A stretch of DNA of 60,000 bases, taken from Polytrichum commune. Taxonomy: Eukaryota > Streptophyta > Polytrichopsida > Polytrichales > Polytrichaceae. The position numbers were made by a program, and so were the translations under genes. The notes under the pieces are model-generated. The model saw nothing but the letters and a program-made list of their open reading frames with translations. It did no database searches and was not told where the DNA came from. The stretch is from assembly GCA_950295325.1 (NCBI GenBank), contig OX485805.1, positions 48,572,758 to 48,632,757 of the forward strand. Reading direction: 5' to 3'. Numbering within the stretch: the first letter of the stretch is position 1; the number at the start of each line of letters is the position of its first letter. Shown one piece after another: positions 31,311 to 45,115 of this stretch.

Positions 31311-33170
31311 AATTATATTTAAGGTCCCTTTATGCAAATGCACTCAAAAGAGTAGGTATTGATCAAACCTAGATTTTGTCCATGAATGTTTGACATATTG
31401 AGAATGTGCATATGTACTTCCACCAACAAGCCTTATGATAGATATGGCAAAACATGGCTTTAGATGTGGACTTCATCTCTTGTGTGAGATGTTTTAGTTG
31501 CTTATGTACTATGTTATTTGTGAAAAATATGCGAAAAAAATGTACTCTAGAGTGGTGTTTTGACCACATCGAACATGCTCATAGTTTGTTTAATTAGAGT
31601 GTGGATCATCATATTCTTGCAGTATTCTTCCCCAAACTTTTTCCCCCACAATTTACTTGTATCAACATCACAAACAATACTCTCACATGAAGTATTCTAG
31701 TCAAATATAACTCTTAACTATATAAAGGTATATCATAGTTCAACTCATAACTAGAATCGTCATTAACCCTTGAACATTACAAACCCCCAACATGGCCTCA
31801 ATGAGAGGCAAAAAATGAGAATTATTATGAATAACTTCTTCATTAGTCATTTCTTTAAAAATAATCTCATATTTAAATAATTATATTCATCTTATGAGGT
31901 TCCCTAATTGAAAAAGAAGTTTCACATTGAGATGTTCATAAGGTCAGGTACATCACATAACTCAACATACATTTCTATGCAATATCCAACATTTTGGGCT
32001 GCCAACATTATACATGATCGTCTTTTTTTATATAACTTTTTATCTATAACATTGTAAATGTGTTAGTTTATGAGCCTTGAGACACAAGTTTATAAAATAA
32101 AACCTTGCCATGAATCTTTACAATCATGTTCTCATACATGCTTTTCTAAATATTTGTAAAGATGTTGAGTTTAACTTTGAACAAAATGGGTATAGTTCTC
32201 AAGCAATTTTATAACAATACATCTTTTGATGTGAACATCATTTGAAAGAGCCTGATCTTAGAATCATCTCTATTTTCAAAAAACACTCTTGACCTTTTAA
32301 GGGTTAAGAGGACAGAACAACTTCCACAACATGTATGCTACAAGTTTCCAGTTTCCAACATAAATACATCGTAAGGTACTTTGACAAGCATATTAGACAA
32401 GATGATGAACTGCGCGTCGTGTCAATAATCAATGTACCTTCAATTTTTGCTACATCACAACTTTTTACTACCTTACTTTACAGTTTTGATTTTACCTGAT
32501 TCTAACAAGGCATACTTTAGAATTATGAACATATCACAACTGCTCTAATGTACCTCTAGATACAGTATGCTTTGCTTCATGACGCTTTGAATCTTTACAC
32601 TCCCTAAATTGGATCAACATGTTTGTTTGTACCTAAATGAAACATTTCAACAAGATGGAACCAAATAGGTTCCAAAGCATGTGTAGTCTGTCTTCTCAAT
32701 GGCTCACCCCGCGTGACTACAATGAAATGATGGATCTCATAAACCTTCGAGCTGGGGGCATGATTTACTGGACTTCAATAAAGATATGATGTTCAATCAC
32801 CCAATCATGTCGTGCCACCTCAGCGGTCGAGGAATTTATGTATTTTGTCGACGCTCTCACGCTGCTGTGCACCTCATATTCATAGCCACAAAAAATTATT
32901 TTACATTGGCTACGGATTAGACAGCCCTCTCGTGTTGAGAGGCTCGAGCAGGGTTACTGGACATTATAACCATTCGAACGCCCTCCTTTCTGGGCCCTCC
33001 GATCATGGACATCAATGGCCTAGATTGGAGTTTTGGTCCTAGAATTATGTTGTGGGGAAGTCATCCTCTTTCCCAATCCCGGAACACCACCTCATTCATG
33101 CGTCATGTCAAATTGTTATGGATTTGTATGTCGGGAGCTCTCAAAAAAGCTGATGTAGATTCTGGAGACC
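31311..33170. other. Intergenic DNA downstream of MLO
   Basis: AT-rich, no gene recognised. The MLO 3' UTR and polyadenylation region should lie below 33171. Confidence 0.45.
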
Positions 33171-36100
33171 TCATAACGACTGGTGCTGACGTTGCAACTG
33201 CAGTTGGCCACTTGTCAAACCTGAGGAATCAGGCCGCATGTGCGCCTGTGAGGGATTCAAATTACCTGCAACATATTGTTCCTGTGGAGAGGACGACTCA
33301 TTATCCATTGGTAGCACGCGTCGCCGTAAGTAGTCACTTGGTGTGCTGGGAGGATGACCCAGTTTCGTTGAAATTTCTTCATGACTTTCATGTGCCATCG
33401 GTAATTTGCTGTGTCCAGCACCAGTACTTTGTCGAGGCTTGTGTACTCGCTCCGAAGTATTTTGTTCCACGGTTACACCTTGAAGTTGGTGATGTTTGCT
33501 ACCGGCTGTTGACGATTCGCGTTCCAGGTTCTCTAGGCTCCTTATCCTGATGAGCTCCACAAACCACAACATTTGTTTGTCATAAAATGGCAGGCACTTG
33601 CATTCTATGCAAATCAAAGCCTTTCTACACTAAATTCCAGCTTCAAAGCAGGAAGAAGAATATAACTCCAATATTCAAATCCGGCATGAATAAACCTAAA
33701 AATTTGTTGTGTTCGAGGACGACAAGTGTTCGCCAATTCATTGGGTGTCCGACCCTTGCAATCTCCTAACCTCACTAACTCCATACTGCTGACCTTCTCC
33801 TTTTTCAGATTTAACTTCAGAAACCCAAATAGACGTGGTCAATGCTTAACCCCCTTAAGGCCCAAGTAAAATCCCCCCAAACTCGCCTAAAACGCTTCAA
33901 TCCAATTTAGAAGCTCATCAAAGAAAATCGGCACTTCTTATGGTAGATCGACTATACAAATGGAAGCAAGTTTGTAGAGTTAGGATTGTACACCCAAAAG
34001 TTCCATCCGTCCAAATTTCAAAAATCATCAGAAGACATAACCATGTATGGTGTTATAGTCGGGCACCAGTGACTGTCCAGACAAAAGCATCTGCCTCGGG
34101 CTTCAGGAGTTGAGATTCTCTTGATCCCTTTTGTGAAATGTTCTTTTTCTCTGAACAATCAGTTCGTTCAGTTTGTTCCAAAAACAATTAATATAAATTG
34201 ATTAGACTTCAAAACCAAAATCTTGATGCTTGTTGTTTCAAACTTTTTTTTTTCATACCTGTGTGTGCTAGACATCCTTTCTTCGTCCTCGAGATCAATC
34301 GCTAGTGGCGGGGAGTCGTGAAGGTCTTCCCATGAATCCATCATGTATTCAATGTCATCCTCCTCCTCCTCCTCCTCCTCTTGGTTTTCAATATCCCCAG
34401 ATTTCGCCAATCTTTGAGATCCAGTACCGTCCGTGGGCTCGATTTCATCACCATCAATGCTAGCTCGTCCCACGGTCCCAGCAGCGATTCCTCCATCGGG
34501 AGCCTCGGTCTTAAGCCTTTTTTTAGCACCTTTATGCCATGACGTTATTGCTTTCCCCACACTTGGTGTAAAAACGGCTCTTTTTGGGTTGCTCCCCATC
34601 TGGTGGAACCCAAACTCACATTTGTAAGGGATAAGTTTTATATATTTCAAAATTCCCTTCCATCCTCGTGGATTTATTCTCCATACTAATCAAACCCTTA
34701 CAGCTTTCAAGCTACCATTGCATGGTCTATGTGACATTTGTACAAGACCCCGACAAGTCCAAAAAACAAGTTCACATTGTTTAGAGGTTGATATATATTT
34801 AGCACAATCTATTACAAATGAGGAAGTGAAAATGTTGGCATATGCAATAATGGTCATCAATTCTAGATCATTTGCACAGATCCAAATCTCTTTGTATCCC
34901 TGTTCATACATGTATTGGTCTACTTGGAAGAATGACACTCACAAAGTAGTTAATATAAGATGAGGTCACTTTTGAGACTATTGACTACAAATAGAAGTAA
35001 CCTTAAACACCTCCACATGGCACCTTGAGGCCCTGAATGGACCTTTAGGACCCCTCAAAGATCAATTTAAAGCATTCACGAAGAGATAATGATTAATGAG
35101 AAATATCGACAAAGAAGGGTGTAAGTCCTTTCTTATCCATTCATCGTGCTCTGGACTTCAAGATATAAAAATTCTATGGTATATACCTGAGATACAAGAG
35201 CATATAAAGGTAGTGTGCTGAAGCTGCAAAACAGTTGTATAGCCAATCTATTCCACATTCAAAAGACATTAAGTTAGTACATCTATATAATCTATGATAA
35301 TCTTATCATTGATCCATCATATGTGAATTTAATGTTAAAGCTTAACAAACAAGTCTCGTGATCAGCTTTGGAAATTAAAACATTCGCAGCAATATGTGCA
35401 GGTCAATGCACTCAATTTATCCACAAATTGAATTTTGTAAACCCAAATTTTTCAGGAAAATCACACTGTTCATAAATGCAAAGAAAAATTGATTACCCAA
35501 CTATGAGTCGCACATAAACGTAGGCCTTATTTCCTTCAATAAAGCATGATTTGAATCCAAATTGCCACTGCAACAATACATGGCACATTATAAGTCACAT
35601 GTACTACACCATTTATGGTATTTAGTATCACATGCGTACTATTGTCACTTACCCTATTTTGAGGCATATGCTAGTGCACGTAATAATATTTTGGCATGAG
35701 TATGTTCAATAGTGTTACGAGGTGCATGCCTATGTCACACAACGGTCTACTAATTGACTAAAGGGTACACAAATGACACTCGCCATTAGTATGCTCAAGA
35801 ATATCTTCCTTTGCATACTAAATTGCAAACACAAGAAACTTGCCAATAGTACGCTCAAAACCATCTTCCTCTTGCATACTAAAACACCCAAGACTAGCAT
35901 CTAAATTCTCCCAATGTGCTACTCTAAATGTTATAATGTAGAATTATTTCACTTAAAGAAATCATTATGTTGACAAATGGAATCATATTGGCAATTAGCG
36001 GGCATGACACTTTGAGACCTCTAGGCATCTAGTTTAGACAGGCCATTTGCAAATAGTGTACGCAACACTATGTACTACAAACAGTGTAGTCACATTTTAC

Positions 36101-39100
36101 TATGATATTTTGAAGACCTTTCAACATGACTAGGGAAAAGAAACTTGCAAAATAGAGTGATAAATGTTTGTGGGTTTGAGATAGAGAATATACCAATTGC
36201 CAAAGGAAAGCCGCAAGCTCAAATGCGTTCTGTAGAATGCACAACCGATGATAAGCTAACAATCCACATTTGGACTTTTGAATGAGTATTGGAAACTCTC
36301 ATAGATTCTGTTAGTCCTCAAGACCTAGTATATTTGAAGATCTTCACGCAGTTATTGAAAGCAATTCTAAGACCTTTATTGGTTGGTCACATCTATTGTA
36401 ACCTCAAGCACAAAAAGAAAGCCCTAGTAGGTCTATTCAAGCTCATTGTTATAATTAGAGATGACACATGTTTCACTTGTCTTTTGGAGGCTTGGTGGAC
36501 ACTTACTTGAAATAAGACTAAGTGGATTACATAAAGTAGTAATTTAGGTCGATGGAACCAAAATAGTTCATCTCGAGGCTTCAATAGTGTATCCACAAAA
36601 GGCCTTGAATGCCCTGAACGTTCGTGTTCCAAGGCCAAGGTTACTATAACATGTTGTAGCTTTGTGCCTATGGCCAAAATCACCTGCAAATTTGATGAAT
36701 TACATTTTTCATAAACAGAAATTCAAATACATCAATTACAAACATGTAGATTGATACTAAATTGTGATTATGCATGAACACATATCTGATGACTTCATAG
36801 CATGAACACTTAATTCAAAGTTCTAGATATGGTAGCTAAACTCTGACATAACTTCATAAGTATGGTTACTTACAAAGATAGGGACAAATGATGACCAAAA
36901 ATAAAGGTCGGTCCCTGCACAATCAAATCAAGTTGGGATAAATAAGAAAAATGGCGAAGTTCATAAACGCATACTAGGTAGATACCAGAATAAAATCAAA
37001 AGTAAGTCAGGCAGACTTGATTGTAATAATAGCATACATAATGATTATAATATTCGTAAACAAAACGAAGAGACTATAGCAAGCTGAAAAATGATTCTCT
37101 TACCGCTCACATTGAACAGCAAGAATATGATGACAAACCCCCACAACCAAGCACTGCAAAAAATAAAAATTAAACCCACAAATTTGGAATGAATGTAACC
37201 TTAATACAACAACTGTAATGTGAAGTCACAAGCCACATTACAACCCATCATCACGCATAACAACCCATCATCATGCGTATACAGCAAGTTTCTATACCTA
37301 ATCTCCAACTATAGAAACAAGAGGAGGAAATTGCAAGTATGCAAAAACTAAGGTGACATTCCTAAGGTATAACTTTGTAGTAATTTAATAGTCCATTTTG
37401 TGAAAGAGTTAGTGTGTGAGTTCCACATCAAGACTGCCTCCTTAACTATAGCCCTTTTGCAATTTATTGTGGCTCATTTAACTAGACTCTTATCAATGCA
37501 ATCAGTAGCCAAATTCCAAAAAACCTTTTCAAGACAAAGCCTTCTTCTTTAAGTACCTTATGCCGACAATTGTTTCAAATTCATCCTCCATACATCGAAT
37601 CATGTATGCATGAAAGTTGTATCCCTCTCGCAATTTGTGGGTCTGCAATGCAAAGCACCAACCATGTTGGTAAGTGAAAAACTCAATAACTAACTATAAG
37701 GTAGTTCACTTCAAAATTGGGTTTTGAAATAAGAATCTTAATCAACCTCCACAGAAGGTTCATTGTTGGTCAGACTTACAGCAACAAAACTTAATCTGAG
37801 GGCCATGTAGTCAGATTGAGGAAAATGCATCTGTTGAAAGAAACAAATCTGTTGCAAGGCACCACCACACAAATTTGTCATGATAGCTTGAAAAAGAGGT
37901 TTTGTCCACAAATGCTAACTTTGTAATCTGATTTTTTCAACTTATCACATGACTTGTGCAATATTATATTATTGAATTTTAATATGAATTTCTTTATTTC
38001 ATGCAGAACAGTTCCCTCAAGGGCTTCCTATGATAACTTTTGGAACTCAATACTTGGATGGAATAACAATCTATAAATTTTCTTGAGGATGAATTAATTA
38101 TTTTCAGAACAGTCCATTTTTTTGCGATCAAAGACTTACCACCCACACTATGGCCCTTGTTCTGCTCCACGGACGTGATGTATGATACCGCAAGAATGTT
38201 GATTGTCGAGTGAGAGCTATATTTCTGTACATTACTGTACACAAAAATATAATGTCAATGTAGTTCATACATTATACAATTCTCTTGATGGGTGTAATGA
38301 CTGTCGACTGAGATGAACAAAGGATTTGAAGAAGATAATTGTACAAAGGAGTGCAAAGTTTGTACAAAATTTGAGAGCACTTTTAAGTCATATGGTTGGA
38401 GACCATCGTTTGATCTGTAAAATAATCAAAGAACACTCTTCATACTTTGTACATCTACCTAGCAGATCAATATCTGCGTACCTTCAGACTTGTTATTATC
38501 GTCCACTGCTGCATGTGCTTCTTTTTCATATGGCTTCCATGTATATACCTGGAAATATCAATATACATGTAACCCAGATACTACTTCACAATACGATTGT
38601 GACAAAACACTACTGGAATCCAGTGGATTTAATGTCATATTCGTTTGTCAACTTTGTGACATTCTTAGTTTCCACTGAGAGAAAGTGTCATATTTGTGAC
38701 ATTATTGTGCTCAATAAGTAGACATTAACGCAGTCAAAACACATTAGTGAAGTGATTTTGAAACATGGTGTCTTCCATTTCTATATCAAGATGATCGTCT
38801 AAGGCAGCGATTTTCTTTGGAGTAGATTGGCCAGAAACATTTTGACATGGCCCTAAGTACAGACAGTTTTTAAATAATGGGAGCCAAAATTTCTACATGG
38901 ATGGTATCCAGGTTGTGTAGAGACAAATAGCAAATTATGATCACAATTGCAAAGTGAGGCCAGATTTTCTACTATTATATGAGGAATAGTGCCTTATTGG
39001 CTACATGAAAACACAAAAGGTGGCAAAAACACCGGTCCAAAGGATTTTTACAACATATAATAACACACAAACGTAAATCAAGGAAGAATAAATATCCACC

Positions 39101-42013
39101 ACTGCAATTAATGGTCATCACCATCATACTAAGTTGCAATGATCCTTGCCAAAAATCTACTTGAGCATGTAAATTAGAGAAGAAATGTGGCTTACCTTGT
39201 ACATGGCAAGAATCATAGTGATACAGGAGTAAAACACATGCGCCGCAACCAACACAAATATAAAAATATGCAGTTGATCCAAACCAGCGGCAGAAACAAA
39301 CGGTTCAAAACCCTGTTGACAATTTCCATCAACAAATAAATATCATCAGAAATAAATTAATCCATCAATCTAAACCTTACTTTCTACAGAGCTACAGATC
39401 AATATTATGGACTGGTATATAGGTAGATGCGTGGTATTGATATACAATATTGATAATGGTTACAAAGAACCTACCCAACTGGTATCAATTGTACTACCTA
39501 CCAAACACTGATACTTGGTAAGTATCGCAAGATGAGAGAATCTTTGCATACCTGTGTCATTATGTGAGTCAATATCGTGTTACTAACATAGTAATACCAG
39601 GGTATTTTTACCAAGGTATGAAGGTTCTTGCATCATCTGTGGACCCAAATGGTGTCAGAAACAAAAGATATCCTCATGTACGCATACCCTCAAGGTATTA
39701 AAAAGGTGTGAAGTTCTCATTGTGTAGACTAAAATGGTAACAAAAGAAAGGTGTGCCTTCTTTGATGCCATTCACGTCTATATCATGAGAACAGTATTTT
39801 TGTCGATAAAGTAGGGTAAGGTTATTTGAGAATATTTTGTGTTTTTGATACCATTTGGGTCTATATGACATGCAAGAACCTTCATACCTAGGTGAAAATA
39901 CCCTAGTATTAAAGTGGTATTAGGATGTTACCGATCCAAATAACAAGTCAGGTATACAAAGATTATCTCATCTTGTGATTCTCACCAAGTACCAATGTTT
40001 GACTGGTATTACAATTTTGATACTGGTGGTGTAGGTTCATTGAAACCATTGTTGATATTGCATATTGATATCATGCATTAATCTATGTACCAGTCCAACA
40101 TTGGTACAGACACTTTTTCACATTTAACACATGTCAAAACATACTTCTTATACTTTAGTCCCCCATTACATACCTGTGCACAATGGTTGACAGTGGCTGC
40201 ATCAGCCAATAGCCTCCTTCCATGCTGCGGCGCATGGGCTGGTGCCCAATAATATTCTGAGGGTGACCAGGCAAAGTATTTTTGACCTGGCATTGTTGAC
40301 AGTGTGGTATCAACAGCTGTTGCATTTGTTCGTGAGGAAATCTTGCAGGGTGTCCACTTGTCATACAAGGATGAGCTGACGCAGATTTTAACAACGGAGT
40401 TACGCAAGAGTGTAATTGTCAAGGAAATAAATCCCACCAACATGAGCTCTGCAAATGGGGAAGCGAAAATTGTAAAGATGCTGTCATCAGCAATTTTCCA
40501 AAATATTATCTGCAGCTAGAATTAGATTGATTGATACAGAAACAATGATGATGCTCTTCATAAAATCCTCATGAATATTACAAATTCTTATCAGTTGCTT
40601 GCTCACGGATATAAATCTCCAGACAGTATTGCATTCAGCTCTTGATAGCCATTACTGATTCATCTCTTGTTCAACCAACATAGTTCTATACTGGTCTCTG
40701 AGTATTATTTCTCCAAAATAATTAGATGACATCAACTTGACAATCATTGCAATCAGAAATTGTGAGAAGCCATTGCCATGTTATGATGACAACCACAATT
40801 TGAGGCCAGATTGTCTACTATTACATGTGTGTTACCGGCCAGTGCCACAATGGCTACAAGAGAAAACAAAAGGCAGAAAAAGAAAAAGAAAAACATCTGG
40901 CCCAGAGGATTATTAAAAACTTATACACACACAGAAACAATCTCAAAATGAGATTTGAAACAATCTAGATTCTGTAATTACTCACCATCTTTCATCTTCT
41001 GCAAGGCTGCATACAATGCATTTTTTTTGGTTCGGTACAGGTACTGCAAAGAGGCAAGTGCATATCCAACTTAGAATTAGAGGAAGTAGGTTGAAGCATT
41101 TTGACTATATTCTTCGCTAAGTGCAATCAGGGGCAAAGCTAGTCAATCTGCACTATGTTGTGAAATCGCAAATAAATGCTTAAAAGGGAATTATATGTCT
41201 AGGAACTGGAGTGCAGGACTCCCTAACCTCATTCATTGTGCGACTATAATAGAAAAAGTCAACTTGGGCATTGAGTGTGTCAAATCTATGTCCCAAAAAT
41301 TCTGTTTGGGCTTAAGATCAGGTTTTGAGATTACCTGAAAGATGCAAGATATATGATGGATTGCTAAAGTACTCTCAAACATCTGCTAGAGAATTCGGAA
41401 AGTTTTCAAAACATTTGGTTTTAGGTTTAGGTTTCACCTCCGAAACCTAAAACCCACTAATATCTAAAATTGAAGTCAGGGAAGCTGACAATTTGCCTCA
41501 GATGCAGAGGTTTAAGCTCAAACTGACACTATCTTCACAGAAGTTTTCCACTATGGATTCATCAATGGCTCCAAATATAACTAATCCTGAACCGAATGAT
41601 GTGTTCAATAAATGTGAGAAAACTCGGCCACTACTCATTTGGAGGACGGGAAGTCCTTCTACTGTCAAGTCTTACATTGCAATTACTTCTAGTCCGTGCG
41701 AAAATGGGTTGATAAGGGACAGAATTACTCAAGAAAACCATGAGAATGGAAAGCATGCTAATCTGCTGAATGCACCGTTTCAGCTAAACGGTGCAAAATG
41801 GGGTGCTCAGAAAGTAGCAGCAATTGCAGCAGAAGATATTGAGATTGAAAAACTTTGAGAAGGAGGAGGAAAAGAATTACTTACATGTCCAAGCCAGTGC
41901 AACAAACGCTCCACTGCAAATGAGATAACAACAAAGACGGTGCTCACGGTGGCCAAAGCCCATGTGGGTGCATATTCCAGCGACCTTTGAGTACTATTGC
42001 TGTAATCAGCCAT
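33171..42013 (-). CDS. MLO: MLO-like seven-transmembrane protein
   Basis: Sixteen exons join with GT-AG introns and matching phases: 42013-41885, 41043-40986, 40448-40174, 39312-39196, 38548-38482, 38234-38140, 37848-37780, 37642-37557, 37153-37104, 36914-36874, 36683-36507, 36229-36194, 35567-35497, 35247-35187, 34599-34259, 33546-33171. They total 2,049 bases (682 residues), slightly long for the family. Landmarks in order are SLEYAPTWALATVSTVFVV (TM1), KICV, WTPCK, HCA, QLHIFIFVLVAAHVFYS, QSDYMALRLSF, MEDEFETIVGISAWLWGF, IGTKLQHVIVTLALE, KPRDELFWFHRPKLLLY, NAFELAAFLW, FSTLPLYALVSQMGSNPKRA, then the calmodulin-binding AITSWHKGAKKR. MLO proteins are plasma-membrane, calmodulin-regulated proteins acting in powdery mildew susceptibility and tip growth in flowering plants. 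The acidic EEEEEEEDD tract and Ser/Gln-rich last exon are lineage-specific. Nothing is broken. Confidence 0.92.
38939..39076 (+). repeat. Intronic repeat shared by two MLO introns, copy 1
   Basis: GAGGCCAGATTTTCTACTATT, GCTACATGAAAACACAAAAGG and a CCxxAGGATT(T/A) stretch recur in the same order at 40790-40941 in another MLO intron. Likely two copies of one old dispersed element. Confidence 0.65.
39409..40097. repeat. Foldback element in an MLO intron (~690 bp)
   Basis: TGGACTGGTA at 39408 is matched by TACCAGTCCA ending at 40097. Similarity continues inward for about 250-280 bp on each arm (for example TATGAAGGTTCTTGCAT on the left against ATGCAAGAACCTTCATA on the right). Arms are diverged but alignable. 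It lies in the intron between exons 40448-40174 and 39312-39196. No clear target duplication. Confidence 0.85.
40790..40941 (+). repeat. Intronic repeat shared by two MLO introns, copy 2
   Basis: Counterpart of 38939-39076, same strand. It is followed by a purine tract AGAAAAAGAAAAAGAAAAA. Confidence 0.65.
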
Positions 42014-43101
42014 AATTTATCCTCTCAAGAAAACTCCAAATCCAGCTTTTTTCCAGTTAGTTTTCAATCGAAGCTGACCAACAAAAAGCGCTCCTTTTGT
42101 GAATGATCCTCTTGTACAGATTCAGCTGCAAGAAGAGGATCCAATATGAGCTCATCAGAGTCTTGGAGCCACCGTCAAAAGAATCCACAACAGTCCATAG
42201 CCTGATGCATTTGCAGACTCATCCTCCATTCCTTTTGCAAGGTGATACAACATCCTCAACAATGTTGCCATCATTGAACCGCCTCTAAATTTCCAGTGCA
42301 CCTAATATACATGCACTACTGGCATGATCTTGCAAAACTGGCTTTGCTATTTCTGTGTGCTCGTGCTAGTGCGCGTGGCCGAAAGTAGTAGGAATTTAGC
42401 CTCCAAAATCCGTTCTCCAGCATCACATACAGGAAGTTCATTAGACACATGAAGTCATGCTGGAACTTGAAAGTAATTAGGCTGAAACTGAAGAACATCA
42501 GAAGTGATCGATTCATCACAAGACTCCCAACTGCGATCATTCAACTTACTTTAAGATTTGCAAGAAGTGTGAATTAAGTTGGGCACAGTCAACTGTTAGA
42601 TCTACCGCAATGACGTGGTACGGTGGTAGCAGGTGGCTTCCTCTACGACACATTATGACCTCAATCCCCACTACCGGCCAATAATAATTAATCCTGAGTG
42701 ACTTAAGGAGTAGGTGCAACGGATTTTAGTCAACTACCTAATTTCATCATCAAATCCTCACTGATTAGTTTCACTGGAGTACTTACCTTACTCAGCCACG
42801 TGAGTGGGAAATGATGTTAAATACTTAAACAGAAGACTCGGGAAGTGGCTAATCAAGTACTTAAACTCTGTGACAATGTAAATACATCGACTTAGTTAAG
42901 CAGGGCAAGTTTGCAGAGTAAATTGGATGAGCTCTCACACAGCATGATGATTGATAAGTTATGTCAGTCCAGAAATGAAAATCTTCCCAGTGCGATTAAG
43001 TTAAATAGGTGGGGTGCAGAGATTAGAAAGCTTTTCAAAATTTCAGATGTAAGTTAGGTGTGACTTTGTGAAGTGTTCTCCACGCAGCAGTTTGTTGTAG
43101 G

Positions 43102-43103
<2 letters not shown>
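42014..43103. other. MLO upstream region
   Basis: Should hold the MLO 5' UTR and promoter on the minus strand. No other gene is recognised, and no core promoter motif is clear enough to call. Confidence 0.45.

Positions 43104-43132
<29 letters not shown>
43104..43132. repeat. (AT)n microsatellite
   Basis: About fourteen AT units without interruption. Confidence 0.95.
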
Positions 43133-43136
<4 letters not shown>

Positions 43137-43150
43137 AATGAATGAAGCTA

Positions 43151-43280
43151 CACTACTAGGACAAGTGCTAGTGCTAGAATGTGGTCCTAGATTGGACTCG
43201 ACACTTGTGAATGGAGTCATGTTACAGTGACCGCCCGTGTCAATTGGGAAGTGTGTTCTAGGACCATAATTTTAGTAGTG
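43151..43280. mobile_element. 130-bp miniature CACTA derivative
   Basis: Starts CACTACTAGGACAAG, ends ATAATTTTAGTAGTG, and is flanked by the direct repeat CTA (43148-43150 and 43281-43283). Both the terminus and the 3-bp duplication are diagnostic of CACTA mobilisation. It has no coding capacity and would depend on a transposase such as the one at 19511-22995, whose element has the same CACTACTAGG terminus. Confidence 0.85.
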
Positions 43281-43389
43281 CTACGTTGTTGGAAAAACTT
43301 TATCAATTGTAAGTATTAAGAAAATACCACTTTCTATGGAGGTAAATCTATCCCAAGGGGAGTTGAGCAACTCTTGATTGGTGGCTAAT

Positions 43390-43725
43390 CTCGGGGGGGG
43401 GTAGTCATTGGTTGGAGTAGCAATATACGTTCGAACAAATGATAGGGTATTTTAAAAACATGGGGGCTAAAAATTATAAATGGACTTATGAGTAATATAG
43501 GGTATCAAAAATGGCACTGGACATCTTTAAAGTACTATAGGGTATGGAATAATAGGTAATTTGGAATTATATGTAATGCAAGCCATTTTTCTATTAACCC
43601 AAAGTAGAAATTTACATAATGATAGCATGTGAAAAAAAGAAGAGAATTGAAAGTAATACCCCCCTATAAAATAGTGGTTGTTCACACCTATATCCTTAAC
43701 TTTTTAACACACTGCCCCCCCCGAG
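43390..43725. mobile_element. hAT-like MITE, 336 bp, 8-bp target duplication
   Basis: Termini CTCGGGGGGGG and CCCCCCCCGAG are inverted, followed inward by (G)TAGT and ACTGC. The direct repeat TGGCTAAT flanks both sides (43382-43389 and 43726-43733). Eight-base duplications are typical of hAT elements. The poly-G terminus is unusual. There is no coding capacity. Confidence 0.85.
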
Positions 43726-43733
43726 TGGCTAAT

Positions 43734-45115
43734 AGAAGATGTATTTAAAATGACAATAAAGTCCATTAAAAAGCCATTAATATTTCCAAATACATTTCAC
43801 TAAGTTGTTTCTTTTAAAAGTCCCATTACAAGACCTGCTTTGTTGTCACAATATGGTTTTTACTACTAGTAATTGAACCTAGAATAGTCACAACGTGTAA
43901 TTGATTTACCCCAAAATGCACCGTCAACTGAATTACACATGTCATAATGTTTTTTTTCCACCGAACTCTAGCATTACCTACTACAAAGGTTGGCTAGTTT
44001 GAAAAAGGTTTTGGCAAGGTCCTAAATTTAGTCTAAGCTTTGTGTCTTTGTTGTTCACCTGCCAATCGGCATGAGAAGTTCAATTTAGGCTTAAGCTAAG
44101 CTTAATGACTAAGCTTAAAGGCTTTGACAAGTATGTGGAGTGTGGAAAAGGCATTGACAAGATTGAGTCATGGTGCATTCCAATGCTTTACTTGTACCTA
44201 TGTTGTCTAAGTTACATCAACCCCTCACTTCCAGATTGTTAGTTCCTAATTTCTTGAATGCATTGACACGAAGCCATCTTTTAATTACAATCATAATAAT
44301 AAGACAAAGTCTTTGTTGCATGGAGTATTTGAGAGATCTCAAATCTCACTATTGTATTTAGTGTCATACAACATTTTATGTCCTTGTGGTAACTTTTTTA
44401 ATGACACTTCTTATAAATAACTTTACACGTATTGTCATCCCAACTTACTTTTAGTTCATCCACGTTTAGTTTGGTATATTCTGTATCTTAACATTTCTAT
44501 AATAAAATATTATCATGGATGATTGAAATTTGAGAGAAAAATCACTTAGTGAGCAACAACAATTGTAAAATTATAAATCCTCAATGCCTTTTTTTTCCAA
44601 GGAATGACAAACAATGTTAAGTTTACATTTAGTGTTAGTGACACTATATTGGTAGTTTATGGTTAATATTGAGCAAGACAAGTAGAATTGGTGACACTAA
44701 ATAGAATATTTAGTATACTAGCATATGAATCCTTGATAATCATATTGCGTCGGTGAAAGAAATATGAAAATCTATTATTTAGGTAGATTTGCAGTTTTTC
44801 TAGTCAAAACACCCACAAAAAATTTTAATGACATGGGACAATTGCTCAAGGCTCATATGGTTGTAATGAATCCTGGTTGGGTTATATGTTGAACCATGAA
44901 ACATAAGTATCATTGAGCAATTTGCTTTTGGCAGTCCAAAGGAGCACAACAACATCAAAAATCAATGGTCTTGAGAAGCACCATGATTTCATGAGGCTCA
45001 TTACAATGATGGTAAAATCATTCCATGCGCGCTTTTATGGAGAAATAAGAGATGCAACGGCACCTTAGAGCTTAAGTTTGTTATACTAGGTACATTAAAG
45101 ATACATGAGGTAACT
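43734..45115. other. AT-rich intergenic DNA
   Basis: No gene or clear repeat recognised. Confidence 0.45.

Noticed and set aside
33005-33550. A 181-codon plus-strand ORF
   Set aside because: It lies antisense to the last MLO exon (33546-33171), which is supported by splice phase. No recognisable domain.
38608-38720. CACTACTGGAA as another CACTA terminus
   Set aside because: No matching inverted end or 3-bp duplication found nearby. A chance match is likely.
41493-41858. A 121-codon plus-strand ORF in MLO intron 1
   Set aside because: No domain recognised and it lies inside an intron on the opposite strand. Could be real, but I see no support beyond length.
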